Part shown: piece after piece, positions 1 through 11,900 of the stretch
Layout of the letters: each line of letters opens with the position of its first letter
Position numbering within the stretch: position 1 is the first letter of the stretch
DNA from: Hermodice carunculata
Lineage: Eukaryota; Annelida; Polychaeta; Eunicida; Amphinomidae
Direction: 5' to 3'
Length of the DNA: 64,000 nt
NCBI GenBank assembly: GCA_964020975.1
Contig: OZ026617.1
Location: 34,061,708-34,125,707, forward strand
Program-made: the position numbers and the translations under genes
The notes under the pieces: generated by a model
Databases searched by the model: none
What the model was told of the DNA's origin: nothing
The model's input: only the letters and a program-made list of their open reading frames with translations

Positions 1-538
1 TTCTGAGCTTACGATAATAATGTTCCAAAACACACACTTGCATTTTTCACTAATGTGAAACAACAGAAAAAAAGTATGTTAAGGTTTGAACAGAATACAC
101 AGCATCTCTGTCCTCACTGAGAATATTTTGCACATAAAATGTCTCTTGCTTATCATATTTTATGTCATTCACACTCAAACCTTCTGTGTTTTTGAGCTTT
201 TAATGTCCTCTCCCTTATCTACTCGATATGACAGTTAATAATCAAGAACACAAACTGAATGTTTCCGTTTTCCTTCACTTGAAATCTATGGTTTCGACTA
301 TTTGATATAGGATAGCAATAGTGTGAGAAAAGCTAATATTTAGAGTATTTATACAATAAACAGAATGGCATAACTCACACTTTAAATGCAGAACCAGGCT
401 GATCTTACCAAAAAAAAAAAAAATATATATATATATATATATAAAATAGGTACAGACTATTGTACTTAGGGTTACTAAAACAACTAAATCAATGTATATT
501 ACATGCAAACCTATCCCTGGTCCTAGGGTATCACTCAC

Positions 539-1396
539 AGACAGTCCAGGATGAGACACGGTAATAGCAATTTGTTGTTTCAGTCCATAAATTCCAGTAA
601 TACTCGTGCCCAAACTAAACGGCTGCACATTGTGTTTGTGTTCCATGAGGGCCACTAGAATCAAAGTTGCTCATTTACTCGTTACCTGAACTCATAAAGT
701 CAAAATGTTTTGTATTTTTCTTTATAAATTATATTATATTACACTCAACTCCCTCCGCTGCTATAAAACATTCCATTTATATGTACAAATTTTTCACCCC
801 ACAATTTGCTAAATTCTACAATGAAATTTAAAGACTACTATTCATGAACAGTAAAACTAGTTGCCACTTCTTACATGACATTTGTCAAGTATATGTGCAA
901 TACTGACCTACGTTTCTCATTCAAAAATATTTCTGTAATCATTAACAGATATGTTTCAAACGTTTCCGATGAAAACAGGATTGTCTTGTTTCCTGTCTGA
1001 GATGAGGTGAAAATACATATAGATGTATCATTGTATACCATATACACTACAAGGCTATAACAGTAAACGCTATCTGTACAAAGTGATACATCAATTGTAA
1101 ATATTACAAAATGGCTAGGTACCTGCCACAGGAAAATAGTCATCTACTTTAGTCCCACTTGCAATCATATTCGGGACATATACATAGCTGATGACACCGG
1201 TGTGAAATACATTGTAAATGCAGAGATCCCTGTCTTGAAAGACCCCCCAACCCCAGCCAGGGATCATCTTTCAAGACAGGTTTCACTGTACTAGAAAAAA
1301 AAAGCTTGACCCAGGACATGCTTAATAACTCACCTCCCTGGTATGATGTGGGCAGGTTTTTGTATCGACTTATCCAATATGAATTTGTTTTCCTCC
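539..1396 (-). CDS. Unidentified protein-coding gene, two internal exons (3' part off window)
   Basis: Two exons are supported by splice sites and matching phase. The upstream exon (1396 down to 1334) follows a TTTGCAG acceptor and ends at a perfect GTGAGT donor. The next (654 down to 539) follows TTCTAG and also ends at GTGAGT. Phase 1 joins phase 1, and the joined peptide contains NSYWISRYKNLPTSYQG, then ALMEHKHNVQPFSLG and QQIAITVSHPGLS, with no stop. The composition (hydrophobic strands, GTSITGIYG turn) suggests a beta-rich domain, but I do not recognise the family. Further exons would lie left of the window and upstream of 1400. A possible one near 1990-2075 (acceptor TTGATTATTCAG; frame LLPKMLLPPKKIKLHV) could not be joined in phase. 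An open 215-nt stretch at 908-1122 also has splice-like ends but the wrong phase, so it is left out. Confidence 0.45.
1219..1292. repeat. Small hairpin repeat, TACAGTG-type MITE remnant
   Basis: CCTGTCTTGAAAGA and its reverse complement face each other across about 20 bases, and the right end runs into TTTCACTGTA, the reverse complement of the TACAGTGAAA terminus seen in the complete MITE at 55073. The left terminus is missing. It sits between the two candidate exons of the left-edge gene. Confidence 0.5.
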
Positions 1397-1399
1397 CTG

Positions 1400-2627
1400 C
1401 AAAGTTATTGGGAACTTGTGAAACCTTGTTCTTGTCCCAGTTGTAGCACATGCTCTAATTGTACTACATTGCTGCATCTGCATCCCCACCCCCACCCCCA
1501 CGAAAAAATTGGCCGATGTATTTTGACGTTCAGGGCAAGATTATGCTTTATCATGTTTTTCATGGCTATTGGTACAGATGACATGGTGCGTGTGACATAA
1601 ATATAAATATTCCATGACAACATGTGGAGACAATAAGAATAAAAAAAAAATTTAAAGAAGTATATTATATTGTACTTGTCATGGACCATGAGTGTAATGT
1701 CACGCACACTCATGCAACAAGCAGGTATTTTGCTATATCCAAATTCTTCACAAACTGCTTCACATGCAGCAGGATCATTGCTTGAGAAAGAAAAATATAA
1801 TTCATTTTGTAGTTACCTGGTTACAATAAAAAAAAATATTGCAAAGAATAAAACTGCAGAAACTCTATGACATTAGCAGCTCATATACACACAACAACAG
1901 CCTATCTGTTAAGTAAGTTATTCTGGGATAGCTTTTATCTGGGTCAAGCGTTTTTTGTTTTTGTTTTTTTTGCCTGCTAAACAGACCAATGTCCATGATT
2001 TTTCAAGTGTAGTAGAGGTAACATGGAGCTTGATCTTCTTTGGAGGCAAAAGCATTTTTGGCAGCAGGCTGAATAATCAAAATTATATTGTCAAGATTAC
2101 ACATACATGTCACTGCGATGCTTTGGTATGATATAACAGTGTTTGAGGTACAAATGAAAATGTCAACATATTTCCCAGCTCCAGACAAGAACAAAAACAA
2201 AAAAAAGACATGTATTGTATGTACATATTCTTACCTTAAGAGTCATACCACCAAGTGTGTCTGGCTACAGACGCAGACTCGTGCTCCATGTATAAAAACT
2301 GGCAAGCATAGGGATCACATACAATAAAAATGCAGGCTTCATAGACATCAGGCCTGGGGTGTTCATAACACACACTATGCTATACACATGTCCCAGCCAC
2401 AATTTATCTTTACCCATAAACTTGATAGGTACCCAAGAAACAAGGAACACACCTCATTCATGTTCAATCTACTTCTGATTCCCTGTTAAAAAAACAACCC
2501 CACATATGACGGACATTCAGATATGGCCTTTTTTTTTCACTAAGAGATCCATCCTGCAACCCTTCTATCCTCAGTTTGTGTACGTACCTACACAACTTCC
2601 GCATTACTTATTGAATCTGTCCGGTAC
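1400..2627. other. No confident gene
   Basis: AT-rich sequence with A/T runs and a short CCCCCA-type run near 1490. Scattered open frames of 60-100 codons are low complexity or lack splice context. The only coding hint is the candidate minus-strand exon near 1990-2075 mentioned for the left-edge gene. Confidence 0.4.
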
Positions 2628-2633
2628 AGTTAC

Positions 2634-2798
2634 CAGGGTTTTCCCCAGATAATCCTGGCAGTGTAGTGGGATCTCCATATTTAACAAAATTTGTGCAAAT
2701 TTCAAGAATTCCAGTCCTATCCTCGTATACCTTATAATGGGAAGCCCTAATTTCAGGATCTCAGCCATACAATTTGCAGGGCTCTGGGGAGAACCCTG
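2634..2798. mobile_element. hAT-like MITE with CAGGGTT termini
   Basis: The stretch begins CAGGGTTTTCCCCAG and ends with the near reverse complement CTGGGGAGAACCCTG. The same AGTTAC(C) lies directly on each side (2628-2634 and 2799-2805), a likely target-site duplication of 6-7 visible bases. CAGGG termini are typical of hAT elements, whose duplications are 8 bp, so the assignment is by resemblance. At about 165 bp it is non-autonomous and non-coding. Confidence 0.6.
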
Positions 2799-2805
2799 AG
2801 TTACC

Positions 2806-3388
2806 ATAACACTTTATGTTTTTGCTCCCTGCTGTGGATGCCAAAATCTGTGAAAATTTGCAAAATTTGGCCAGCTGTAACTTTGAATGCTGACTGAAGT
2901 CACTACATCAGCCTTCCTACCAGAAATAAATTCACTGCAGTGAACAAGGTGGGCACCACAATGAGATAATTATTTTGTCTTAGTGAGGACTGCCTTCCAG
3001 GCTTCCCACATGCACATGTTAGACGTTTCATTTGAAAAACAATGTGTGCTTAGATTTGATTCCATTCCATAAAGTCTGTCTGCTGGCTTATTTTTTCCAC
3101 TTGAAATCAAAACGTCCTGTGTTTGCGTCATTAATTTTCTTTCACTTCAACCAATGCAAAATAAGCAAACCTTCAAATGATTTTTTGCATAATATAATTT
3201 GATTTCTTTACCAAGCTGAGTGAATTTTGGGCTCATAATCATTTCAAAATGACAAGTATGCATGACTGCAGAACTTCCTTGATCAGCCAGATTGGTGGCT
3301 GAATTATATACACACCCTATAATATCCAGCGTATTCTTAAAATGACACTGTACTCTATAATACTGAACATTTAGAATGCATACTTGAG

Positions 3389-3441
<53 letters not shown>

Positions 3442-5090
3442 GCCACAGTTTGCCAGTATCTTTTCATTTCTGAAATGCTACTTCATAATATAGCTGATAA
3501 CAGCTAAAGGCCTGGTGCTCTGACCTGTATGAAAAAACTGCTCATCAACCTGTGGACAATTCCAATGCATGGCTAAGCAGTGGGCACTTTTGCTGATTGA
3601 TGTTAGTGTAGACCTGGATAAGCAGTGGGCACTTTTGCTGATTGATGTTAGTGTAGACCCATATCTTTTACATGGATTGCGAAAAAGGCCAAGCCTATAT
3701 TAATCACTCTCCATGGCACAGATGTTGGCGTATACATTTCTATAGACTGGTTTGCTGATCAATGTTGAAATAATCACATGTCCCGTGCTTCAGAATAGGA
3801 CACGATCACGGAGTTTCCCATCCCAGCTGAAATGCTCTGGCATTCATTACCAAAAGGGTATTTTTCGAACAGAGACTATTCTTTATAACATCATGACTTG
3901 CATACAACCTGTGGATAAAAGTATTTGGCCAGTTTCACCCCTTCTGATGGGGAAAGACAGGCCTTTAAGCGAGATGCAGAGGTCCACTCAATTTGTAGTA
4001 CTCACATATCCCAGCAGATGGTGCTGCTGCCAGATCAAGAGTTTGAAATGCATACATGTATTTTGGTTTTGCATTTAGATGCCATAAAAAGATTTCTTGC
4101 ACTTTCTTTATCATTGGAAAATGAATAAACAGACAAATCCCAGGCCATCCCATTCAATTGAAATTTTGGTGTTCAAAACTTGATATTTTTTTTTTTTTTT
4201 TTTTTGCAGGTGCAAATGAAAAGTGATACAAAATTAAAGGCATATGGACCAGAAGGGAAATTGTAGACACACTGGTTCTCATGCATGAGGATCCAAAACA
4301 TTTCACTGTGACTAATTTAGGTACACGAACATGCTGGATAGGGAATCTGGAATATCCCACAATGTCGGAATCACAATCAGGGGCCACAGAATCTAGTCTA
4401 GGTCTTGATCGAATGTTGCCGAGACTAAAGACTACACCTGTGAGGAATGTATGGGACATTCCACCGTGTCGACTCCAGCACTTTGCAAATAATGCAAAAA
4501 ATAATCTTATTTCCAGACACAATACGAGATGCAAACTATGATCATGATGATGGCAACACACTACTGAAATAAGTTCCTTTTTTTTTTTTTTTTTTTGATT
4601 TTCGATGTCATGAATACAAAGCACATACTCTCAAAGGTTGGAGTTTCCATTACATTGACACCATGTTCCCCTTGTGCATTATGACTTTTTTGCATCCAGT
4701 AATGAAACTTGCACACAGTCAGCCATTTTTCATAACTCGCTGAGTCAGATCGACCTTCAGCTGCCTGCAAATTCTTTGAAGTGCCATGAGATGGTTGCCC
4801 CATCTCCTGGGCCACCAAAATTGAACAGCCCAGTCAGTCTGTTGAGGAGGTAATAATGTGTATGGATTAACTGTACTTGGTGATCATGTATGACTCACAA
4901 TACTGCAATACTAATTATGTTAATAGTGGAGCTGGTAACAATAGATCATATACATAACGCAAGTAACATAAAGTGCTTTCATTTGGTCCACTCCATAACA
5001 TAACAACCACATTGTATCAATAACTTATATGTACATCTATATACTAGAAACCTGAAGGTTCAAGAGCAACCTGGTCCCCTCACCTTTTAT
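2806..5090. other. Intergenic: simple repeats, a 45-bp duplication, no recognised gene
   Basis: Contains an (AT)n tract at 3391-3440, poly-T runs near 4185 and 4578, and a perfect tandem duplication of about 41 bases with 45-bp period at 3574-3659 (unit starts TAAGCAGTGGGCACTTT). A stretch around 4280-4540 is open on both strands but resembles no family I know; it may be an old repeat. The 3' UTR of the zinc-finger gene should begin just below 5091, but no clear AATAAA was seen on the minus strand. Confidence 0.4.
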
Positions 5091-5952
5091 CTATTGATAG
5101 GGTTGGTGTTGGTGTACATTGGTGCCAGGCCCACTTGGGTACCAGGCATGCTGCCATACTCGGGGATCAAAGAAGTGTTCCTCAATTATATTCTGGGCTA
5201 CACTGGCTGCAACCAGTTCTGGCCGGTTTTGTGCCAGAGCTTGTTCCAGTTTGCTGGGCACTCCCACCAGCTCCGGTCTGGTGTGTGGAGGCACCGGGAC
5301 AAGGGGCATGTCCGGCTTGCTTTGTGGCTGGTACTCGTGAGGTTTGCTGTTGATTGGCGGTGGCTGCGACAGCGGCACCATTGTTGGCAGTGAACTGATG
5401 GGGTCGTGGGGCTTGACAACTGACGTATTGGGCATGGCACTGTTCACTTCTGCGGGCGGGGGCTGCGGTGGCATCTGCTGTATCTGTTTGGGAACGCGAG
5501 GGGCATAGGGAGCATCCACCTCCCCCTGTCCATCCAGGATCTTTACCCGCTTTGGCGGCGGCAGTGAGGCATCACTGCCATGCACTGTCCTCATGTGATG
5601 CCGCAAGTTGTACGAGTGTTTAAATGCTGTCCCACACCAACAGCGATGTGGCCGGGCGTCACTATGTGTGCGTTGGTGCCGCTGCAACCCGCTCTTAGTT
5701 TTGAACTGCTTAGAACAGTCTGTGCACGGGTATTCGCGGCGATCAGTGTGCTTGTACACATGATGCTTTTCTAAGGTGTGCTTCTCCTTGAATGCTGCTC
5801 CGCACTTCTCGCAGACAAATTCCCTCTTGGAGAAATGAAGTCGTATGTGCTGCTTCATGCGGTCTGCCTCGCGACACTTGTATTCACAATGAGGGCAGTT
5901 GTGTGGACTGTAGTCCCCATGGCCACTGATGTGACGCAACAGGTGCTCTCGT
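5091..5952 (-). CDS. Zinc-finger gene, last coding exon
   Basis: Starts after acceptor ATGTTTCAG at 5953. The first base completes an Arg codon inside the finger begun in the previous exon. Encodes the rest of that finger plus four more (CPHCEYKC, CEKCGAAF, CTDCSKQF, CWCGTAF cores), a PPPKRVK basic motif, and a Pro/Gln-rich tail of about 160 residues ending at TAG (5093-5091). Confidence 0.92.
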
Positions 5953-8900
5953 CTGAAACATAGTGATGTTACACATGGTATATGATTCATTCACAAGGTA
6001 CATGCAGTAAAAATTTGGCAAACTCTCATCCAGATTTACTATATTATGCCAATATAAAATAGTGACTTACCTTTTCATGGCTTAACTTTTTTAGCAAAAA
6101 TAGTAGGTATTTAGTGCAATTTAATACTTACACAATGAAACACACAATATGTTAGACAAACTAACAAGAGGATTGTGACAGTCCTGTGCTCAGCTGACCT
6201 TACATGCACAGCTGAAGTGGTCCTGTGAACTAGGAAATCAAGGTCACCTGTGCTTCAGACTATGAATGATCACTGTTGCTACCAAGTACATATCCCTTGC
6301 TGGTCATAAAAATAAAAATCCAGAAAAATTGCAGCACCACCTGTTGAACAATTAAGGTCCATGCATCCCCAAAAGTGTCCCTATGCAATTTCGAAGTGAT
6401 TGGATGGGCGGTTTCCGAGAAGATTTTTTGCAAAAAATCAAAAACAAAATTCACTAAAAATCCAAAATTTACTTGACTGTGACCGTTTGAACAAAACTGG
6501 TAGAGACCCACATAAGGTACATCCCCACCAAGTTTCAAGTGAATCTACCAGATGATTTTGGAGAAGAAATGAAAATTCGTTAAAAAACTGAGGTTCAATA
6601 GTAACTTCATCGATGTAAGGATGATGAACAACTTTGTTTGCTCCTCCACACGCCACATTTTCACCATCTGAGAGATGGTTTTGGAGAAATTGAAGATTAC
6701 CTCAATGCCAATAAAATTGTTAAAAAAAAAATACAGAAAAATCGCAGCACCACCTGTTGGAACAAATTACAGTTTAGGGGTATCCAGATGTGTCCCTATG
6801 CATTTTCAAAGCAATTGGCTGGGCGGTTGCGGAGATTTCTTAAGATTTGACCAAAAAAAAAAAAGAAAACAACAAAAAAATCATAAAAATTACAAAAATC
6901 AATGTAACATGACCACTTGAACAAAATTGGTAGAGAATGACTCCAGGAACATTGCCATCAAGTATGAAGTGAATCTGGCTGACAGTTTTGGAGAATTCCA
7001 AAATGTAAATATGCATCAGATGCTTATTGATTTAAATTGTAAACAACAGGAATATACGCAGTTACCAAGAAGTACCCAAAAGGAACAGTTTGTTAAAAGT
7101 TAGGATTCCACAGTAACACCACCTAGTGAACAAACTTGTTTGGCCTTGCCACAAAAAAATATTCCTGCAGCCTTTCAGCAAAAATCTGAATGATGGTTTT
7201 GGAGCAGTGCAAAATAGCAAAAACACACAAAAATTCATAACAAGAGGCCCGTGGGCCTAATGCTCTGCTGGCATAGTCGCTATATTGCACCTGTTCATTT
7301 CAACGTTGTGAGTCCTCAAGAGACTGATGAACATATAAACCTTATCTACATTTAATGTAAAAATTGTCCACCTGATGGCACTTCACTCCACATGTAATAA
7401 TAGCTTATTTGTGCAACTCCTGTGATGAGTATTGTTGCATGTGCCAAGACAACAATGAGTAAGTCATTAACTTTATGTCCTCAGTGACCTTGCGACAGTA
7501 GATCCAAGGACACCCAGATTATGTAATACAAGAGGCCCATAGGCTTGCCTGGTGCGGTGCTGACATGCCTTTGAAGTCCAAGCAACCCCCTCCCATTACA
7601 AAATCACCTTTTGAACTTTACAGGCATGGTAACCTCACAAAAATATGTCCAGGTCACTGATATTATATACAATGTTAGCTTTGGACATTGTCTATATATC
7701 CTATAAATTTGGCAGGTCAAGTCCAATTAATTTTCAAGATATGGAATTTTATATCTTTAAACATATTTTGGCTCATAATTTCCATCAAATTATAGGAGGC
7801 GCCACTGGTATCCGTAGCAACTTAGACATTGACCTCCTCCAAAATCCTATCAAATTTGGTGAAGATCTGCTGCAAATTGAAGATGCTTGCGTGTTCACAA
7901 GATTTTCATATTTTGACGCCTTTATTGCATAATATTGTAGGTGACGCCACCAATATCACAGAGAACCTTGATTTTTATATACCCTATAAGTTCTGAAAAT
8001 TACATTGGGCTAACTTGAAAACTCTGGACAGTATTGCTGTCTCAAGATTTTCACATTTTGATCTGTATATTACATAATACTATAGGTGGTCCCACCAATG
8101 TTGATGTTGACAAAGATTTTTATACACTTTATAACTCACAAACATTATATGGGCTTATTTGAAAAATTGTGAGCTGCAGAGCTTTCACGAGATGACCCCT
8201 ACATTCAAACTGGTCATTTGACCTTGACTTTCAACATGGATTAAAAAATTATGCACCCTACATCCAGCTTTCCATATATAGTCTGTTTGTTCAAATCGGG
8301 TTATAACTTTTCCAGTTACTGGCAAAAAACAATAAATTTGGACAAGCGCCAAACTCCGTAATTACTGGGTCACAGTGACCCAAAAAGTATGTCACCAAGT
8401 GCAGTTTTATTTTTTTATGTAATGAAGTGCAATTTTGATATAGAGGCTCAATTCTCTTTGCCATTGATTTCCAAACTACACCCGCCCATTACAAAATTCA
8501 CCTTTTCCACTTTACAGGCATGGTGACCTCACAAAAATACGTCAAGGTCATTGATATTACAACACATACTACTTTTGGCCATGGTCTACACATCATATAA
8601 ATTTGGCTAGTCTAATCCAATTACTTTTCCAAATATGTATCTTTATATCTTAAAACACATTTTGGCTCATAATTTCCATCAAATTATAGGTGGTGCCACT
8701 AGTATCATTAGCAACTTAGACTTTGACCTCCCCCGCAATCCCACCAATATTTCATGAAGATTCGTCAAAAATTAAAGATGCTACATTTTTCACAAGATTT
8801 GCACATTTTGACCCTATATTACATAGTAATGTAGGTGGCATCACCAATATTGAAAATGGCCTAGATTTTTATACACCCTATAAGTTCTAAAAGTTATATT

Positions 8901-11900
8901 GGGCTAACTTGAAAACTGTGGACGGTATCGCGCTAAGGAGCAAAAGTTTATGGACATCACCTTTGAAATTTAAAAGCTTCATACACTATTCCACCATATG
9001 ACACTGATATATACAGGTAATTGGTAATACAATTTTTAACACCATAAAGTTGACTAGAGTTGCTATGAGGGAAAAGTGTGCTAAGGTAATAGCTGGAAGC
9101 CACCTCTTCCACTGTACTGGATGAAGGTCGAAAAGAAAGAAATCCAGCACAAAGTGAGTATGATCATGGTTTTCCGATTTTAGACAGACTAGATAAAATT
9201 TCCAGGTGGGAAAAGAAAACTTTACCCCGGGTACTTTCCCTCTCACCACTCTAAAGACTTTGAGAATTACACTTTGTCATTTCAAGCTCCATCCTGACAT
9301 AGTTTGACTAATGTTCTTGATCTAGTGTTGTTTTTAATAGGTATTTGCTCATGTCTGTAGAAACATTTCAACAGAATTTTGTGTAGTTGTTGATTTTTAT
9401 AACCTTTGTGTTGTAGTTTTTGTAAACAAAAGGGCGGACAGACATGAGCGGTCGCATAAGCTGTGCCACCTTTAGTCCTCACAGCTAAAAACTGGAAAAA
9501 ATTTGTAACACCACCTGATGAACAAATTAACAAGTAGAGTTCTCCTGAAGTGTTTGTGTGTAATTTTGAAGCAACTGGGAAGTGATTTAGAGAAGATTTT
9601 TTATGCTTTGGCCGAAAAAAAAGAACAAAAAAAATTAACCTTAAAAAAAAAAAAATCATTGGAGCAGGCCATTCAAACAAACTTGGTGGAGACCCCCTAG
9701 AGGAACATTGCCACTGAGTTTGAAGCAAATCTGGCTGACTGCTTCAGAGAAGAAGTCCAAAATGTGAATTCGTATTGATTTATATAGGAACACAGGCCAA
9801 AAAGACCCCCCCCCAAAAAAAAAAAAATATGTAAAAAAATGAAAATCAAAGGAGCATGACCATTGTAAACAAACTTGAAAACAATGCACTACTGGAACTT
9901 TGGCACCAAGTTTGAAGTGAATCTGGCTGACTGTTTTAGATAAGTAGAAGTGTGGATGCATTATGCACCATCCTAGTACATCAGCTTGACTGTGGTCAGC
10001 TGAGCTAATAAAAACTGATAGAGGTCCATCACAATGCAAGATATAAATTCAATCATTCAGGCATGAAAACTACATGTAGGTAAATATGACTGGTCAACAA
10101 ATTCATGCCACTAGAACACACCACACCCTACACCAACATACCAAGTATCATGAAAAGTCATCAATTGGGAGTTGATGATATGTGTGGGGGGGGGGGGTAA
10201 CCAAATCAAAATAACTTTCAATAACAGCAAACCAGTGCTGTCATATTTTTACAAAATGAAAAAAAAAGTGCAATTGACCAAATACTGACCTTTTGGTGTG
10301 CACTTCAATAGGACCATGGAAGCGGGTCAGGGGAAACCAAAACATCAGTACAGGGCACTATGACAGTTAACTAAGGGTGCAAGGTGGGATGTCCTCTGCT
10401 AGTGGCAAACAAATGGTGGTCAGACTCTCTGAAGTTTTTCATAGTTTTTCATTTTAAGCAACAGATGTCATGTAAATTCCACAGAATGTTCTTGCACCAT
10501 TTTCAACCCATATAATGATGTCTCTGTTTGCAAGTACAGAAAATTATCAAAAGCTCAATCTTCACAAAGAAAAAAACAAACTAAATTTGTCTTCTCCTTC
10601 AACCATTTACATACCAGCATATGACATATCCCAAATATGAGGTTATTTTACCATACAATATCCTTGTATGAATGTAACATTGATGTTGAATAATTGTCAA
10701 ATAAAGACATATTTCTATAATAAAAAAAAAATCTTTGTTAAATGCTTTTTTGCATAAATTAATTTTGTGTGGTAGAAAACTAAATGTTTTTTTAACCTCA
10801 TCTCCCCTGAACTAAAGCTATATAGTTCTTTATTGCACATCAATGTTTTGATGGATTCCTTCAGAAACCTATTTGGACAGGGTTTCCCAAGCTATTTTTA
10901 ATAGGCCCAACTCAAAACAAAAAATAAAAGTGAATTATTTGTTAACAGCTCACTAATCAGTGAAAAATTTCACCAGTTTCTTAGTGCTTTGACAAAGAAA
11001 CTACTTCAAAGTTACTTTGGGTCTGTCATTGCAAGACAAGTTACCAACAATTCATCACTAATCTGTCACAATCCCACTTCTGGCACACAGAGATGTAACC
11101 CTAAGGGACTGATAGTCTGCATACAACCAAGCAGCATCTGGGTCATAAGTTTGTCTCTGTCTGGTGTCTTACCCACCAGTGCCTGGCATCCTATTTCATA
11201 ACAAGAGGCCCGTGGGCCTAATGCTCCGCTGACCGCCATCACTAAAAAATTCCATTTACTGAAATGATACACATTTGTGATACATTTGGCACCATCCACC
11301 TTATTTTTAATCAAGATGTTGAAATAAATATCCATTTTTTAAGTACTTAATGACTTTGAAAATCATGGAGACCCAAGAAGGAGGTCAGCAAGTTGAGTTT
11401 CATTCGGCTATATGGGCCTCACTAAAAACTGGGGTGCAGAGCATTCACAAGATAACCGCAATATGCCAACTGGCTATTTCACCTTGACCTTCAACTCAGA
11501 CTAAAAAACTGATATTGTTCACAATCTGTGCCCAGCATCCAGCTTTGCATACATGGTCTGTTTGTTCAGATCAGGTAATAATTTTTTAAGTTATTGAAGA
11601 AAAACAATAAACTTGGACAAGCATCAAAGTCTATAATTATTGGGTCACGGTGACCCAAAAAGTATGTCACCAAATACAGTTTTATGCACGACATAACCAA
11701 GTGGAATTTTGATCTGCAGGCTCAGTTCTCTTTGTCATTGATGTGCAATCTACACCCTGCCATCATCAAAACACCTCTTCAACTTTAGAGCCTTGGTGAC
11801 CTCACACTAATAGGTTCAGGTCACTGATACATGTATTATATAGCGCCACGCTAGCATTGGATATGGTCTACATATATCCTTTAAATTTGGCAAGTCTAAT

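Noticed and set aside
908-1122. Possible 215-nt exon (SSQTGNKTILFSSETFETYL) of the left-edge gene
   Set aside because: It has splice-like ends, but phase 0 in and phase 2 out fit neither neighbouring exon, while those two fit each other directly.
4154-4624. 156-codon minus-strand frame and an overlapping plus-strand frame
   Set aside because: Open on both strands with poly-T at each end, no domain and no splice context; more likely an old repeat.
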